DNA of 38,828 nt from a virus: the IMG/VR virus record IMGVR_UViG_3300030099_004576, positions 1 through 38,828 of that record. One strand, given 5' to 3'. Shown here piece by piece: positions 29,748 through 38,828 of this stretch. Position 1 is the first letter of the stretch; the number at the start of each line of letters is the position of its first letter. A program made the translations under genes and the position numbers. The notes beneath the pieces were generated by a model. It was not told the DNA's origin. It saw only the letters and a list, made by a program, of their open reading frames with translations, and did not search any database.

Positions 29748-30631
29748 TGGCACTATCTGACGGACAAAACTTTGTGACCTTGAGACAGGTGGTGGATGAT
29801 TTCATCATCACCATGGACAGCGATGACTTTATCAGCAACGTCAACGACGCGGCGATTAGAAACATTGCACTGCGAGGTATCCGAGAGTTTGGTTTCGATG
29901 TCAGCTCTCGCGTGCGGTCATTGAAGCGCACCGTAGATACAAGCAACAACACAGTGCAGTTGCCTGACGACTATGTAGACCTGGTAAAGCTAGGTGTCGT
30001 AGGAGAGGATGGGGTGCTGCACGTACTCGGGCAGAACAAAAACATCAACTATTCTCAACGCATACAGCAAATAGATACAGATGACCCTCCTGACGGGATT
30101 GTAGATAGCGATACTAGTTCAACCAGCAACAGTGGAACAGGGCCATTAGATATTGAGGTTAACAGAATCTTGAACAGAGAGGATAGCAAGGGCAGCACTT
30201 CAGGTACCGATAGTACAGACAACGACTTTGACTACTATGTCTTCCAAAACTACCTGTATCAAGGTGGCTTAGGGAGGTTGTACGGTGTCGGGGGTGGTCA
30301 CCTGCGTGGTGAGTACCGCCTCAACTTGGATCAAAACAGGATTGAGATAGACACTGAGTCTGGAGTAGCAGAGGTAGTAATCGAGTATATCGCTGATGAG
30401 GCCCGCTCTACCAACCCCGTCATCCACGTATACATAGAAGAGGCGCTGCGGTGCTTTATGTATTACAAGTTGTGTGAGCGCAAGTCTACTGTCCCCGCCA
30501 ACGAAAAGATGCGGGCTCGGGCAGAGTACTACAACGAGCGCCGCAAGGCTAAGGCGCGGCTAGGTAACTTCACAAAGGACGAGGCACTGAAGACAATCCG
30601 TAAAAACTTCAAGCAGGCTCCGAAGTACTGA
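29747..30631 (+). CDS. Connector/ring-type tail protein
   Basis: 294 residues. Pattern typical of a ring protein: TLRQVVDDFIITMDSDDFIS near 12-31, IRNIALRGIREFGFDV near 38-53, TVQLPDDYVDLVKLGVV near 72-88, then a Thr/Ser-rich loop and EVVIEYIADEARSTNPVIH, IEEALRCFMYYKLCERKS in the second half. The final RRKAKARLGNFTKDEALKTI is basic. With the preceding protein it would form a portal-to-tail collar. Coupled by TGATG to the giant tail gene. Confidence 0.74.
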   Translation: MALSDGQNFVTLRQVVDDFIITMDSDDFISNVNDAAIRNIALRGIREFGFDVSSRVRSLKRTVDTSNNTVQLPDDYVDLVKLGVVGEDGVLHVLGQNKNINYSQRIQQIDTDDPPDGIVDSDTSSTSNSGTGPLDIEVNRILNREDSKGSTSGTDSTDNDFDYYVFQNYLYQGGLGRLYGVGGGHLRGEYRLNLDQNRIEIDTESGVAEVVIEYIADEARSTNPVIHVYIEEALRCFMYYKLCERKSTVPANEKMRARAEYYNERRKAKARLGNFTKDEALKTIRKNFKQAPKY

Positions 30632-33600
30632 TGATTGAGAAACTACTCCCAAGGGTCTTGAACTCTTCTAGCGACAACCGCTTGAAGAAAAAGACCGAGA
30701 TGAACGACGCCTTAAACATCGTCGTCACTGAAGATTTTGACAACTTTGATAGCTCTGACGACACGGGTAACGAAGGGGTATTGAAGCCTGTGAAAGGCAA
30801 CGTGCATCAAGAAAAAGCAGATTCAATACTATTCACTGCTGACGGGAATCGCAGGGTCATAGGGAGTGTATCTGACGCTAAAACTGGGGTGGTTTTTTTC
30901 TTCGTGTATTCTACTCTAGCAGAGGAGCACGGTGTGTACGCATACGATACTCAAAACTACTTTGGCAGTGGGACCGATGTGTACTTAGAAGTTTACTCTA
31001 CAAGCGAGTTTAACTTCCAATCAAACGGTGTTGTACAGGGCACAGTGGTCCATGTGGCGGGTGATGCGGGCGATTTCCGTCCAATGCTGTACTTCACAGA
31101 CAACGTCAACGAGCCGCGCAAGCTAGATGTTTTGCGTGCCCGTGAAGACAACCCATACCAGTTTGAGGCGCTGCAGGCAGATCGAAAGGATTTCATCACT
31201 GCCTGTCCAAAGACTCCTATGCACCCCATTGTATTCGAGTTTGGTACGGACCCCTCTCGTGCAATAAGTGACTTTCGAGATACTCAAGGTTTTCAGTTTG
31301 CTTTTCAGTGCATTTACCGCAGTGGAGAGGAGTCAGCGTTGTCTACATACTCAGACATTGCCATCCCGCCGCAGTACCTGCAATACACTTCTAACTCTAC
31401 CCCCCCGTCTGTTGCTAACGTCTGTGTTTTGCAGATAAACCCAGAGGTTTTTGGAGCCCCCAACTTTACTGATGAAACTGAGTCAGTGAGAATCTTGGCT
31501 AGGCGTGGAAACAGTGGGTCTTTCTTCGTAATCGATGAGCGCCCCAACACGGGGGCCAATAACACCATCAGCTACAACTTCTACAACGATCAGGTTGTAA
31601 CGGGAATTACTACAGAAGAAGAACAAAAACAGTTTGACAGCCTGCCTAGAGTGGCTGAGGCAGTTGCTGTAGTAGAGGATAGGCTGTTTTATGGGAACTA
31701 CCTGGAAGGTTTTGATGAGCCTAACATACAGGCTCAACTCACAGTACAATACCAACAAAGGCCCACTGACCTTCTGTTTGTAGACATTGATGTGAAATCA
31801 ACGCTGATTACTCTAGACCCAGAGAGCACAGATTTAGAAGCCACACAGTTAGCACAGCGTGTCACAGGGATGACAATCGATACTAGCGAAGTTCCAAACA
31901 ACTTGCCTGCTGGTACCTCTATAGGATTTGAAGTGACCTTTAATCCAGGTCAGAGTTTCGACTTATACAACGCACAAAACTCCTATCACTTAAACCGATT
32001 TACTGACGCAGGTACGCTTCAGTCTCCCGCAGCTACTGTTTCTAGCGATATCCCCACTACAGGGTCTAACATCAACAAAACTTTTCTTTTCTGCAGGAAC
32101 TCAGGCGTGGGGACGTCAGATTTGAGGTGGAAGAATACTGAGCACCCAGGGAATCAAGCATCTGGCATTAGTCGAAAAGTAACGGTTGGGAGCTCCCCGA
32201 CTTCTGCTTTGAAGTTTTCTGGTCAGCCTGTCACCTTTTCTTGCAGCTTTGTTGTCATAGAGGCTGTCGACGATGGCCCTAGTTTTGCTTTGAACGCTAT
32301 AGTTCAATACCTCACGGGTGGCGGTGTGGTCGCTGTAGAAAACACTCAGCTTAACGATTTAGTATTCGCTCCTAACTATACTTATAACTTAGGTTTTGTC
32401 GACCCTAATAATGAGGAGGATCAAGACGACATAGATTTTAGCAAATTGTCTTTAGATACAGACAGAGCTAAAGGTCCAACAACAGCTATTATGCCAAGGC
32501 AAGGCGGGTTAGATAACGCTAGATTAATCTTCCCTGTTTGCGACGATGATGACGACACATCAAGCAGTGCCAGTCAACCTCAATATAAACCACCCACGGG
32601 GTATGCAATCGTGAATCAGGCCAACCTGTCTTTCAACTTGGTTGACCTCCCCCATCTTTTTGCAGACAACGCATCGAAAAAAGCGATTGCTTTAGAAATA
32701 GCTGATGTAAACGCTCTAGATGTGAGGAGCTGCATACCTGTGATAACAGCAGATAAGCTGAAATTACGTGGATACCGAGTCTTCAGTGCAGACTATTTAG
32801 AGACCCATAACATTTTAGATGTAGTTGAGGATGGCGAAGAGGTAGAGCCAGGCTTGTTGAGCTATGTATTGCACAACGTAGACAGCAGTACTGTTGGGAA
32901 TGACGCGATTTACTCAAATCCTATCAGCGGAGAACGAAGAAAGGTAGTTGGGTACTTGCACTCTGTTGGTCAGACAGGCTTAGAGGAGACAGACTTGTTG
33001 ATTGTCAACTCGTTTCGTAGAGAGGCGGTGCAACAGTTTCAACAAGCCAACCCTCAAGTCCCTATAGACCCGATAGCTGTCAATACGGCTGGGGTATCTA
33101 TGGTTGATGGTGAGGGTGGGTTGCAAGTGTTGGAGAAGGCAGTGGATATTGATGAAGAGTTCACACAGTCTGAGTTCCCAAGTGTTATAGGTATAAATAT
33201 CAACCCTATCCAAGACGAAGCAGAGGCTGATGATATTGGTTGCTTTGGGTTTGAACAAATATTTGGTGGACTTGCCACATTTAAGAAAAACGCTGAACTA
33301 ATATCATCAGATAATCCTCATCATTTCTTTCACTCCTTCGATCATCCAGACTCATCTATATATAATGGTATAGATTTGAGCCCTGGCGGTAGAACCATCA
33401 GTAAAGCAAGATGCCAAACCTTTGTTGATACTATAAATCCTGTCACAGGCGGCTTGATTCTTTCTGATTTGGGTTTTGCAGGCTCAGGCGATTTAGCAGA
33501 ACTTTCTTTTGTTCGGACCTCTATTGACTCTTTTTTTGCTGAAGGAGATGGTGCAGGAGACTACAGAAGTTTTAAAACCAACGCTAATCACGACTTCGGG

Positions 33601-36402
33601 GTCGTGTACTACGATGAGCGCGGTCGCTCGGGGGTAGTCAATAGGTTGGGGTCTGTGTTTGTAGGTGGGTACAACCCATCTGACGGGGCTAACGCAAACT
33701 CTGCAGGCAGACAAGGCAATCAAGGCAGGGCAGAAGTCGAGATTCAGCTTGGACACACCCCCCCACCGTGGGCTCACAACTACCAAATCGTTTATGCAGG
33801 TAATAGCTCAGTGCGAGACTTTATACAGTTTAGCACGGCTGGGGCTTTCTTTGCTGTAGATGGGGAGTCGGTAGAAAACGACAATATCTATGTATCTCTC
33901 AATTATTTGCAAGGGCACCCCACAGTTTCGTACACTAAGGCATATGGGGCCAAAGCTAATGACGGGACACAGAACCTGTATGTGTATTCGCCAGGCGACT
34001 ATTTACGGGTCGTATCATACTACGGCAATGAGCTAGCGGTTAGCTACCCTTCTAACTTAATATTTGAGATTGTAGACTTAGTTACCCTTGGGTCGGACTC
34101 CGATCAAAACCCGTTAGTAGCAGACGGATTAGATGTTCCTGAACATTTACAAGGACAGTTTTTAATCTTGAAAGACAACGTAGATGGTCTAGGTAAGTTT
34201 GCGCACGCAGATGTATTGAGCGGTGATAACGAGGCTACATCACCAAATCACGCTTGGAACAATCGCTGTATAGTAGAAATCATTTCCCCTCGTCGAGTAA
34301 CAAATCCCGAGGAAAGGGTCTACCATGAAATAAGCGAGGTGTATAACGTTGGTAGGAACGAAGAGGGTGAGCTTTTGCACCAAGCCCCTGTCATCACTGT
34401 TTCTAGAGGTGATGTGTGGTGGCGACAGGCCCCTGTAAATATCACTGAATGGAACGCTCAGGACGCAGTGTTTCAGCACCTTATCGAGGAAACAGACGGG
34501 AGTCCTATCGGACCTCGTTTCCGACCTTACTATATAGAGAGCGACAGGTTCAACGATACCATTGTCAACTCAGAGGTCAACGGATTCGGAAAGCGCAAGT
34601 TTGTAAGCACCCTACGCAACGAGGTGAGGCGTTTCTCTTCAGTTACTTTCTCTGACAAAAACGACTACAGTACGAAGAGACTACGGTACACGTCTTTCAA
34701 CGCTTTCAACGCCCCGTTTAAAGACCTACCAAACGAACACGGTAGTATTAACGCTTTGCTGAACTACTCTGACTCGTTGTTTGTAGTGCAAGAGGACAAG
34801 GCTAGTGCAATTCCTGTGTCTCGCAACGTACTGTCTGACGCTTTGGGTCAAGACACTTTGATTTCGTCCGATAAAATTTTAGGCAAGCAAGTGTTCTATG
34901 CTGGGGCTTACGGATGTGACAACAACCCTGAGTCAGTAATCAAGGTGGACACTAACGTATACTTTGCTCACAAGTCTCGGGGGGAGGTGTATAGGTTCAA
35001 CCCCTCTAACGGACTGCAAGTTATTTCTCGTAAGGGGATGAACTCTTTCTTCCGAGATGCTTTCGAAGATGTTGTCGAACAAGATGGAGAGATTCGCATT
35101 GTCAGTGGCTACGACCCACTGAAAGACGAGTATCTCATTACTATTGCTGGTTTGGAGGAAATCCCTCAAACTGACGATGTTCAGTATATGCAGCCTGAAC
35201 TACAGCTCATAAGTCCTGAAGCAGAAATTCAGTTTGATATTACTTCTGTCGATGTAGGGGACGACGTCATTATACCTGACGACGAAATACCTGACGTAGA
35301 GGAGGAAGAGGATGTAGCTGAGGAAGAGGAAGAGGAGACTACAGAACTTGGGGATCCTGGTTCTCCCGCTGTAAGTGGTGTTTTTGAACAACAGATACTA
35401 GCTACGTACTCTTTAAGAAAGGTATTCAACGTAGACCTTTGCATTCGGGTGCGCAACAGTTTCACAGGGGACGAACAAGACATAGGTTTTGACGATGAGG
35501 GCTATCTTAGTGTTGCAGAGCTGCAGCAGTTTATCGACTTAGGACAAGTTGGGCTTGTCAACATCGAAGTCATTCGTTGGTATGATCAGTCTGGGTTCGG
35601 TAATCACTGCTTCCAAACAAACCCTTTGAGGGCCCCACTAGTGGCTACAGAACAGGGTATTGTATACGGGGCGAACGGTCGAGTAGCTATCCTGTTCGAC
35701 ATCCACGACAATCGCAGTCAGGAGAACAAGAAGTACTTGATAAACGAATTGGAGACTCCGTTTGTAAACAGAGACTTCTTCTTCGCGTGGGAGAGAAGCC
35801 ACGCAGGGAGCAACTATAACGACCCAAGTGATCCCAACCCATTTGCGGCGGGGGGTAGTATGGGTACGCTCACTAGCCATAGCAGCATTCCTCCTATGAC
35901 GTTTGATGGTATAAATGATGGCCTGTACAACTACCCCGACGGTGATTACGAGGCAGACCCATACAACAGGGGTTTCGTTCAAGTTAGAGGAGATCGCGTA
36001 CAGGTATTTGCTTTTCGTACGACCTATACAAATGCGACTGCCGATTTCGGGCAGCTTGTACCTGAAGCTAGGGATGGTTTTGCGGCGGGCATGGGGCCAT
36101 CTCTAGTAAACCTTCATGTTAGTGCTGATGGCACAAGTAGAGACGTAACTATAAACCAGTACTCTGCAAACTTTGAGGGCGCTATAAAATCCTCGACAAA
36201 TTTTAATTTTGCGATAGGGACTGCTACCCCAGCAAAAAATAATTACGGCGTGCTAGGGTTCATGCAGGAAGTAAGGTTGTACGAAAGCCTACCCCCCACT
36301 GTTCGGGGAATCATTAGAGATGAAATAAACGCTGGTTGGGACTTGTACACCACGGACTCGTCAGACACCACAGATACAGACAACACTGAGGCAGCAACGT
36401 AA
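30631..36402 (+). CDS. Giant tail (stabilisation or muzzle-type) protein with C-terminal arabinofuranosidase-like domain
   Basis: 1923 residues. The start, IEKLLPRVLNSSSDNRLKKK then EMNDALNIVVTEDF, is typical of the large tail-stabilisation proteins of Bacteroidota podoviruses (P22 gp10-like idea, called muzzle in crAss-like phages), which seal the tail end. The following 1500 residues are beta-rich with repeats like GVVYYDERGRSGVVNRLG and KRKFVSTLRNEVRRFSSVTF. An acidic linker of Glu and Asp (VEEEEDVAEEEEEETTELG) near residues 1550-1575 leads to a lectin-like fold with YSLRKVFNVDLCIRVRNSF, DIGFDDEGYLS and VIRWYDQSGFGNH, the pattern of the catalytic-type domain of alpha-L-arabinofuranosidase B, here probably used for glycan binding or cleavage. 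The core is confident; the activity is not. Confidence 0.8.
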   Translation: MIEKLLPRVLNSSSDNRLKKKTEMNDALNIVVTEDFDNFDSSDDTGNEGVLKPVKGNVHQEKADSILFTADGNRRVIGSVSDAKTGVVFFFVYSTLAEEHGVYAYDTQNYFGSGTDVYLEVYSTSEFNFQSNGVVQGTVVHVAGDAGDFRPMLYFTDNVNEPRKLDVLRAREDNPYQFEALQADRKDFITACPKTPMHPIVFEFGTDPSRAISDFRDTQGFQFAFQCIYRSGEESALSTYSDIAIPPQYLQYTSNSTPPSVANVCVLQINPEVFGAPNFTDETESVRILARRGNSGSFFVIDERPNTGANNTISYNFYNDQVVTGITTEEEQKQFDSLPRVAEAVAVVEDRLFYGNYLEGFDEPNIQAQLTVQYQQRPTDLLFVDIDVKSTLITLDPESTDLEATQLAQRVTGMTIDTSEVPNNLPAGTSIGFEVTFNPGQSFDLYNAQNSYHLNRFTDAGTLQSPAATVSSDIPTTGSNINKTFLFCRNSGVGTSDLRWKNTEHPGNQASGISRKVTVGSSPTSALKFSGQPVTFSCSFVVIEAVDDGPSFALNAIVQYLTGGGVVAVENTQLNDLVFAPNYTYNLGFVDPNNEEDQDDIDFSKLSLDTDRAKGPTTAIMPRQGGLDNARLIFPVCDDDDDTSSSASQPQYKPPTGYAIVNQANLSFNLVDLPHLFADNASKKAIALEIADVNALDVRSCIPVITADKLKLRGYRVFSADYLETHNILDVVEDGEEVEPGLLSYVLHNVDSSTVGNDAIYSNPISGERRKVVGYLHSVGQTGLEETDLLIVNSFRREAVQQFQQANPQVPIDPIAVNTAGVSMVDGEGGLQVLEKAVDIDEEFTQSEFPSVIGININPIQDEAEADDIGCFGFEQIFGGLATFKKNAELISSDNPHHFFHSFDHPDSSIYNGIDLSPGGRTISKARCQTFVDTINPVTGGLILSDLGFAGSGDLAELSFVRTSIDSFFAEGDGAGDYRSFKTNANHDFGVVYYDERGRSGVVNRLGSVFVGGYNPSDGANANSAGRQGNQGRAEVEIQLGHTPPPWAHNYQIVYAGNSSVRDFIQFSTAGAFFAVDGESVENDNIYVSLNYLQGHPTVSYTKAYGAKANDGTQNLYVYSPGDYLRVVSYYGNELAVSYPSNLIFEIVDLVTLGSDSDQNPLVADGLDVPEHLQGQFLILKDNVDGLGKFAHADVLSGDNEATSPNHAWNNRCIVEIISPRRVTNPEERVYHEISEVYNVGRNEEGELLHQAPVITVSRGDVWWRQAPVNITEWNAQDAVFQHLIEETDGSPIGPRFRPYYIESDRFNDTIVNSEVNGFGKRKFVSTLRNEVRRFSSVTFSDKNDYSTKRLRYTSFNAFNAPFKDLPNEHGSINALLNYSDSLFVVQEDKASAIPVSRNVLSDALGQDTLISSDKILGKQVFYAGAYGCDNNPESVIKVDTNVYFAHKSRGEVYRFNPSNGLQVISRKGMNSFFRDAFEDVVEQDGEIRIVSGYDPLKDEYLITIAGLEEIPQTDDVQYMQPELQLISPEAEIQFDITSVDVGDDVIIPDDEIPDVEEEEDVAEEEEEETTELGDPGSPAVSGVFEQQILATYSLRKVFNVDLCIRVRNSFTGDEQDIGFDDEGYLSVAELQQFIDLGQVGLVNIEVIRWYDQSGFGNHCFQTNPLRAPLVATEQGIVYGANGRVAILFDIHDNRSQENKKYLINELETPFVNRDFFFAWERSHAGSNYNDPSDPNPFAAGGSMGTLTSHSSIPPMTFDGINDGLYNYPDGDYEADPYNRGFVQVRGDRVQVFAFRTTYTNATADFGQLVPEARDGFAAGMGPSLVNLHVSADGTSRDVTINQYSANFEGAIKSSTNFNFAIGTATPAKNNYGVLGFMQEVRLYESLPPTVRGIIRDEINAGWDLYTTDSSDTTDTDNTEAAT

Positions 36403-37397
36403 TGGCAGGGAAAACAGTAGCATACAGCAATAGAGGGGGGTTTTGGAAAACTCGATACTCCTTTGTCTCTTCATGTTATGGTTTTATTGATCGCTGCTTG
36501 ATTTCTTTTGCAAGCAACTTCACATCTGATGCGGTGTGGAAGCACGATGAAAACGAAAACAGGTGTACTTTCTACGATGCCACATACACTAGTGGCTTGA
36601 ATGTCACCTTTAACGAAAACCCCTCTGTAAACAAGGTATATAAGGCGTTCTCTTTGGAGTCTACCAATAACGTAAATGGGAGCAATACGTTTTTAGTCAA
36701 CAACAGCTCCTCACCCTCACAAGTAAAGACGGGGACGGCAGGGCCACTACAAGAGAAAGGGGGTATTATGTATGGGCATGTCGGTCAAAGCCAAACTCCG
36801 AACGGCACTACCATCAACCTTGTAGGTAGGATTACTAGGGTTGACAACGACGAGTCCGCAGGTGTCAGTTTAGATTCATCTGTAGCTAACGCCCCGTACA
36901 GGATTGTTTTTTCTGAGGGGGGGAAGAGCAACTTGAGCAACGATGGTATTAGCAACACCAAGTTCTTCATATACAACAATGACCCCCTCGCAGACATCCA
37001 GTACTTCACTGTCAACAGCAGTTCGCCTGTAGATATCAGCCTCGGGTATGCGGGGTTGCCATCAGACCTTACTCTCTCTAGTGCTAGCAATCTGTTTAGC
37101 AACACTGAGCCTGGAATCATTCGATTGCGAGTGGACTTTGAAAGCGCGGCGGCCGACTCAGAGGGCCTATCGCCTGCAGATATGTACAGCACTTGGTTCA
37201 ATGAGACTGAGACTGGAGGTGAAGACATCTATAGTGCAGGTGAATACTTGTTGTTCAGTGTCACCCCTGCAAGTATCAATGGAGATGACTTGAAAGGTCA
37301 GACTGCAGACGCTACTGTCCTTCTTGGCAACCAACCATATGAGCTGTATGCCTTGAATCTAGAGTACTCTCCAACGGACCTCGATCACAGCAAGTAA
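36402..37397 (+). CDS. Tail-associated structural protein, 331 aa
   Basis: 331 residues, beta-rich. GGFWKTRYSFVSSCYGFIDR at residues 12-31 and FYDATYTSGLNVTFNENPSV, NKVYKAFSLESTNN near 57-90 match a family that directly follows the giant tail protein in several Bacteroidota podoviruses. The C-terminal SPASING and AGEYLLFSVTPASINGDDLK segments end the fold. No signal or membrane segment. A tail-surface or collar role is inferred from context. Coupled through TAATG with the giant gene. Confidence 0.68.
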   Translation: MAGKTVAYSNRGGFWKTRYSFVSSCYGFIDRCLISFASNFTSDAVWKHDENENRCTFYDATYTSGLNVTFNENPSVNKVYKAFSLESTNNVNGSNTFLVNNSSSPSQVKTGTAGPLQEKGGIMYGHVGQSQTPNGTTINLVGRITRVDNDESAGVSLDSSVANAPYRIVFSEGGKSNLSNDGISNTKFFIYNNDPLADIQYFTVNSSSPVDISLGYAGLPSDLTLSSASNLFSNTEPGIIRLRVDFESAAADSEGLSPADMYSTWFNETETGGEDIYSAGEYLLFSVTPASINGDDLKGQTADATVLLGNQPYELYALNLEYSPTDLDHSK

Positions 37398-37406
37398 CTT
37401 ATTTCG

Positions 37407-37414
37407 TATTTTTG
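37407..37414 (+). promoter_or_regulatory. -7 box variant TATTTTTG before internal-protein genes
   Basis: TATTTTTG fits TAnnTTTG, ending four bases before ATG 37419. It is the only one of the eight boxes that differs from TATATTTG. Confidence 0.6.
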
Positions 37415-37418
37415 AATT

Positions 37419-38408
37419 ATGTCCGTACTTCTTAGTCTCATCCCTTCAGTCATAGGTACTGGCGTAGGCCTAGCCCAACAAGGCAAGCTGCGCCGAGACC
37501 TAGCCGAAAGGCAACAGGCTGCTGAAGGACAGTTCGACCGCAGCCTACAGGCTATCCGCGATATTAGTTTCGAACCAAGCCAACAGCTCCGTGACGCCCG
37601 CATGTCTCAACTCGAGGCAGGGAGGGCGATTGGGGATATGGCAGCGCAGAGAACTGACGAGGCTCAAGCTCGGGCCATCGCAGCTTTGCGTGACTCCCCG
37701 AGGGCCTTGCAATCAGCAGGGACTAGAGTAATAGACAGCGCTTTGGCTGCACAGCAACAGGCTGATGTAGCAGGGACGCAACAGACTTTAGCAGGGGAGA
37801 TGGGCATGGCGCAAGACGCCGAAAGAGCACGCATGCAAGCGCTGCAGCGAGACCTGTCTTTAGAACAGATGCTGATGAACAGGGCTGCTCAGGCTGGGGA
37901 CGTGGCGCAGTCAGGTATATTCGCTAGCCAAGCTGCCACTACAGAGGGGGTAATGGCTATGGGTAATGCACTCACACAGGGGTTGTTGCAGCAAGGTGAT
38001 TTCTTGAACAGAAACGCTACTGCACCTAATTACAACCCTGCAGATTTTGCCCAGTTCGGGACTGAATCGTCGACTCCAAGTAATCCAATTTTTGACCGTG
38101 GTGCAACGATAGGAGATATTCTGTCTCCAGAGCAACAAGCTATGATAAGTGCCGCTGGATTTGAAGAAGGCGGTTACATCGGGGAAGAAGGTGGGGTGAC
38201 CGAAGGGGAGTTCGACCACGACACCAACAAGAAGGCTATCATCGACGAGGAGAACGGACAGAAAGAAGGGGAGCTGACAGGTGGGGAGATGGTTCTCAAC
38301 CCAGAGCAGACCGACGGCATTACCACGCTAGTAGAGAAAGGGGATGCCGAGGGACTGCTGATGTTCTTGCGTGACCTCCTCAGCCAACCGCAGTTCCAAG
38401 AAGCATGA
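37419..38408 (+). CDS. Internal or injected virion protein with Ala/Gln-rich helices
   Basis: 329 residues. Starts with a hydrophobic segment (LLSLIPSVIGTGVGLAQQG), then Ala, Gln and Arg-rich helices (SQLEAGRAIGDMAAQRTDEA, SALAAQQQADVAGTQQTLAG), and ends with a Gly/Glu-rich region: EEGGYIGEEGGVTEGEFDHD, then GELTGGEMVLNPEQTDGITT and LVEKGDAEGLLMFLRDLLSQ. The last pattern (GGE-hMVLNPEQ and V-x-KGDxxxLxxFxRxLL) recurs in phage internal proteins. The composition suits a cargo protein that is ejected with DNA. It overlaps the next gene by four bases. Confidence 0.7.
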   Translation: MSVLLSLIPSVIGTGVGLAQQGKLRRDLAERQQAAEGQFDRSLQAIRDISFEPSQQLRDARMSQLEAGRAIGDMAAQRTDEAQARAIAALRDSPRALQSAGTRVIDSALAAQQQADVAGTQQTLAGEMGMAQDAERARMQALQRDLSLEQMLMNRAAQAGDVAQSGIFASQAATTEGVMAMGNALTQGLLQQGDFLNRNATAPNYNPADFAQFGTESSTPSNPIFDRGATIGDILSPEQQAMISAAGFEEGGYIGEEGGVTEGEFDHDTNKKAIIDEENGQKEGELTGGEMVLNPEQTDGITTLVEKGDAEGLLMFLRDLLSQPQFQEA

Positions 38409-38828
38409 GCAATCTACTGTTCACAGGTCAGGTCGCAATTCCAGATATCAAGGGGAGCGTACGGGATCTCAGCACAATCCTGCAGAACAACACTATCCTG
38501 CAGCAGAAGCAGCGTGAACTGCAGGCTAGGCAAACAGCAGCCACACAGAGGCGCAGGTCAGAGGTGATGAAGTCTCTGTATGGGGAAGGGCTGTCAGGTG
38601 TTCACGAGGCTGCCCTCCCGTTCGTTCGTCAAGCTCTCGATGAGGTGGCTCTGCAAATCGACCCACTGCTGGACCAAGAGGGTGGGGACTTGCTGGCACA
38701 GCGCATGATTCGCAACGCCCTAGACAGTGTCGCTAGATACCAAGACGACGATGCGTGGCACGAGGCAGAGCAGAGGTATATCGCTTTGGGGGATACGACC
38801 ACTGCAGAATATGCGAAGGTCAAAGGAG
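38405..38828 (+). CDS. 3'-truncated gene, probable internal virion protein
   Basis: ATG 38405 overlaps the upstream TGA (ATGA). The 141 residues seen run to the window end without a stop. N-terminus: MSNLLFTGQVAIPDIKGSVR, then Gln and Arg-rich helices (NTILQQKQRELQARQTAA, QRRRSEVMKSLYGEGLSG) and a mostly helical body (ALPFVRQALDEVALQIDPLL). Composition like the upstream protein suggests another ejected or internal protein; no named domain is visible in this part. Confidence 0.7.
   Translation, partial: MSNLLFTGQVAIPDIKGSVRDLSTILQNNTILQQKQRELQARQTAATQRRRSEVMKSLYGEGLSGVHEAALPFVRQALDEVALQIDPLLDQEGGDLLAQRMIRNALDSVARYQDDDAWHEAEQRYIALGDTTTAEYAKVKG

Noticed and set aside
1-38828. CRISPR arrays, insertion sequences, tRNA genes and integrase or attachment sites
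   Set aside because: No regularly spaced direct repeats, transposase-like frames, convincing tRNA arms or integrase were seen while reading both strands. A tRNA scan was not possible.

Overview
The window looks like the late (packaging, head, tail) region of a tailed double-stranded DNA phage with a podovirus-type short tail. It carries a large terminase subunit, an 810-residue portal, a scaffold, a major capsid protein, two connector or ring-type proteins and a 1923-residue tail protein. No tape measure, sheath or tail-tube gene was seen. Gene sizes and order (terminase, portal, fibres, scaffold, capsid, ring proteins, giant tail protein, internal proteins) resemble crAss-like phages and related podoviruses of Bacteroidota. 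I propose that grouping at moderate confidence from memory of the families only. No replication genes are present, so this is part of a larger genome.

The host is very probably a marine Bacteroidota bacterium with a type IX secretion system (T9SS). Seven intergenic sites carry TATATTTG and one carries TATTTTTG, both fitting the Bacteroidota -7 box TAnnTTTG. Two proteins carry T9SS sorting domains, one of type B (gliding-motility C-terminal) and one of type A. One also carries the GC-D-x-x-A-x-N-Y repeats common in surface proteins of marine Flavobacteriia.

Layout. 1-2863: the end of a module of probable injected or internal proteins, including a large polyvalent-type protein. 2870-6247: small accessory genes, namely a virion-like beta protein, a DUF5675 protein, the only minus-strand gene (winged-helix-like), several small conserved phage proteins and a GroES-like co-chaperonin. 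6223-7554: a secreted repeat protein with a T9SS type B domain. 7551-12144: terminase and portal. 12144-15800: fibre module with a collagen-like fibre and an RCC1-type propeller. 15817-20189: export cassette with a T9SS type A protein fused to a small basic phage domain, an outer-membrane beta-barrel, a one-TM holin or spanin-like protein and an exported thioredoxin-fold protein without its cysteines. 20192-21070: four small lysine-rich proteins. 21099-26665: paired paralogous virion proteins around scaffold and capsid. 26733-38828: a LamG-like virion protein, an unassigned protein, ring proteins, the giant tail protein, another tail protein and internal proteins.

Genes are tightly packed, and many neighbours share stop and start bases (TAATG, TGATG, ATGA), which implies translational coupling. 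No gene-free stretch reaches 300 bases. The most unusual feature is a set of four phage genes predicted to act on the host cell surface or in the periplasm, two of them apparently addressed to the host's own type IX secretion machinery. One of these has a signal peptide embedded after a cytoplasmic-type basic domain, so it may use an internal start. No database search was possible; all family names are from motif recognition.
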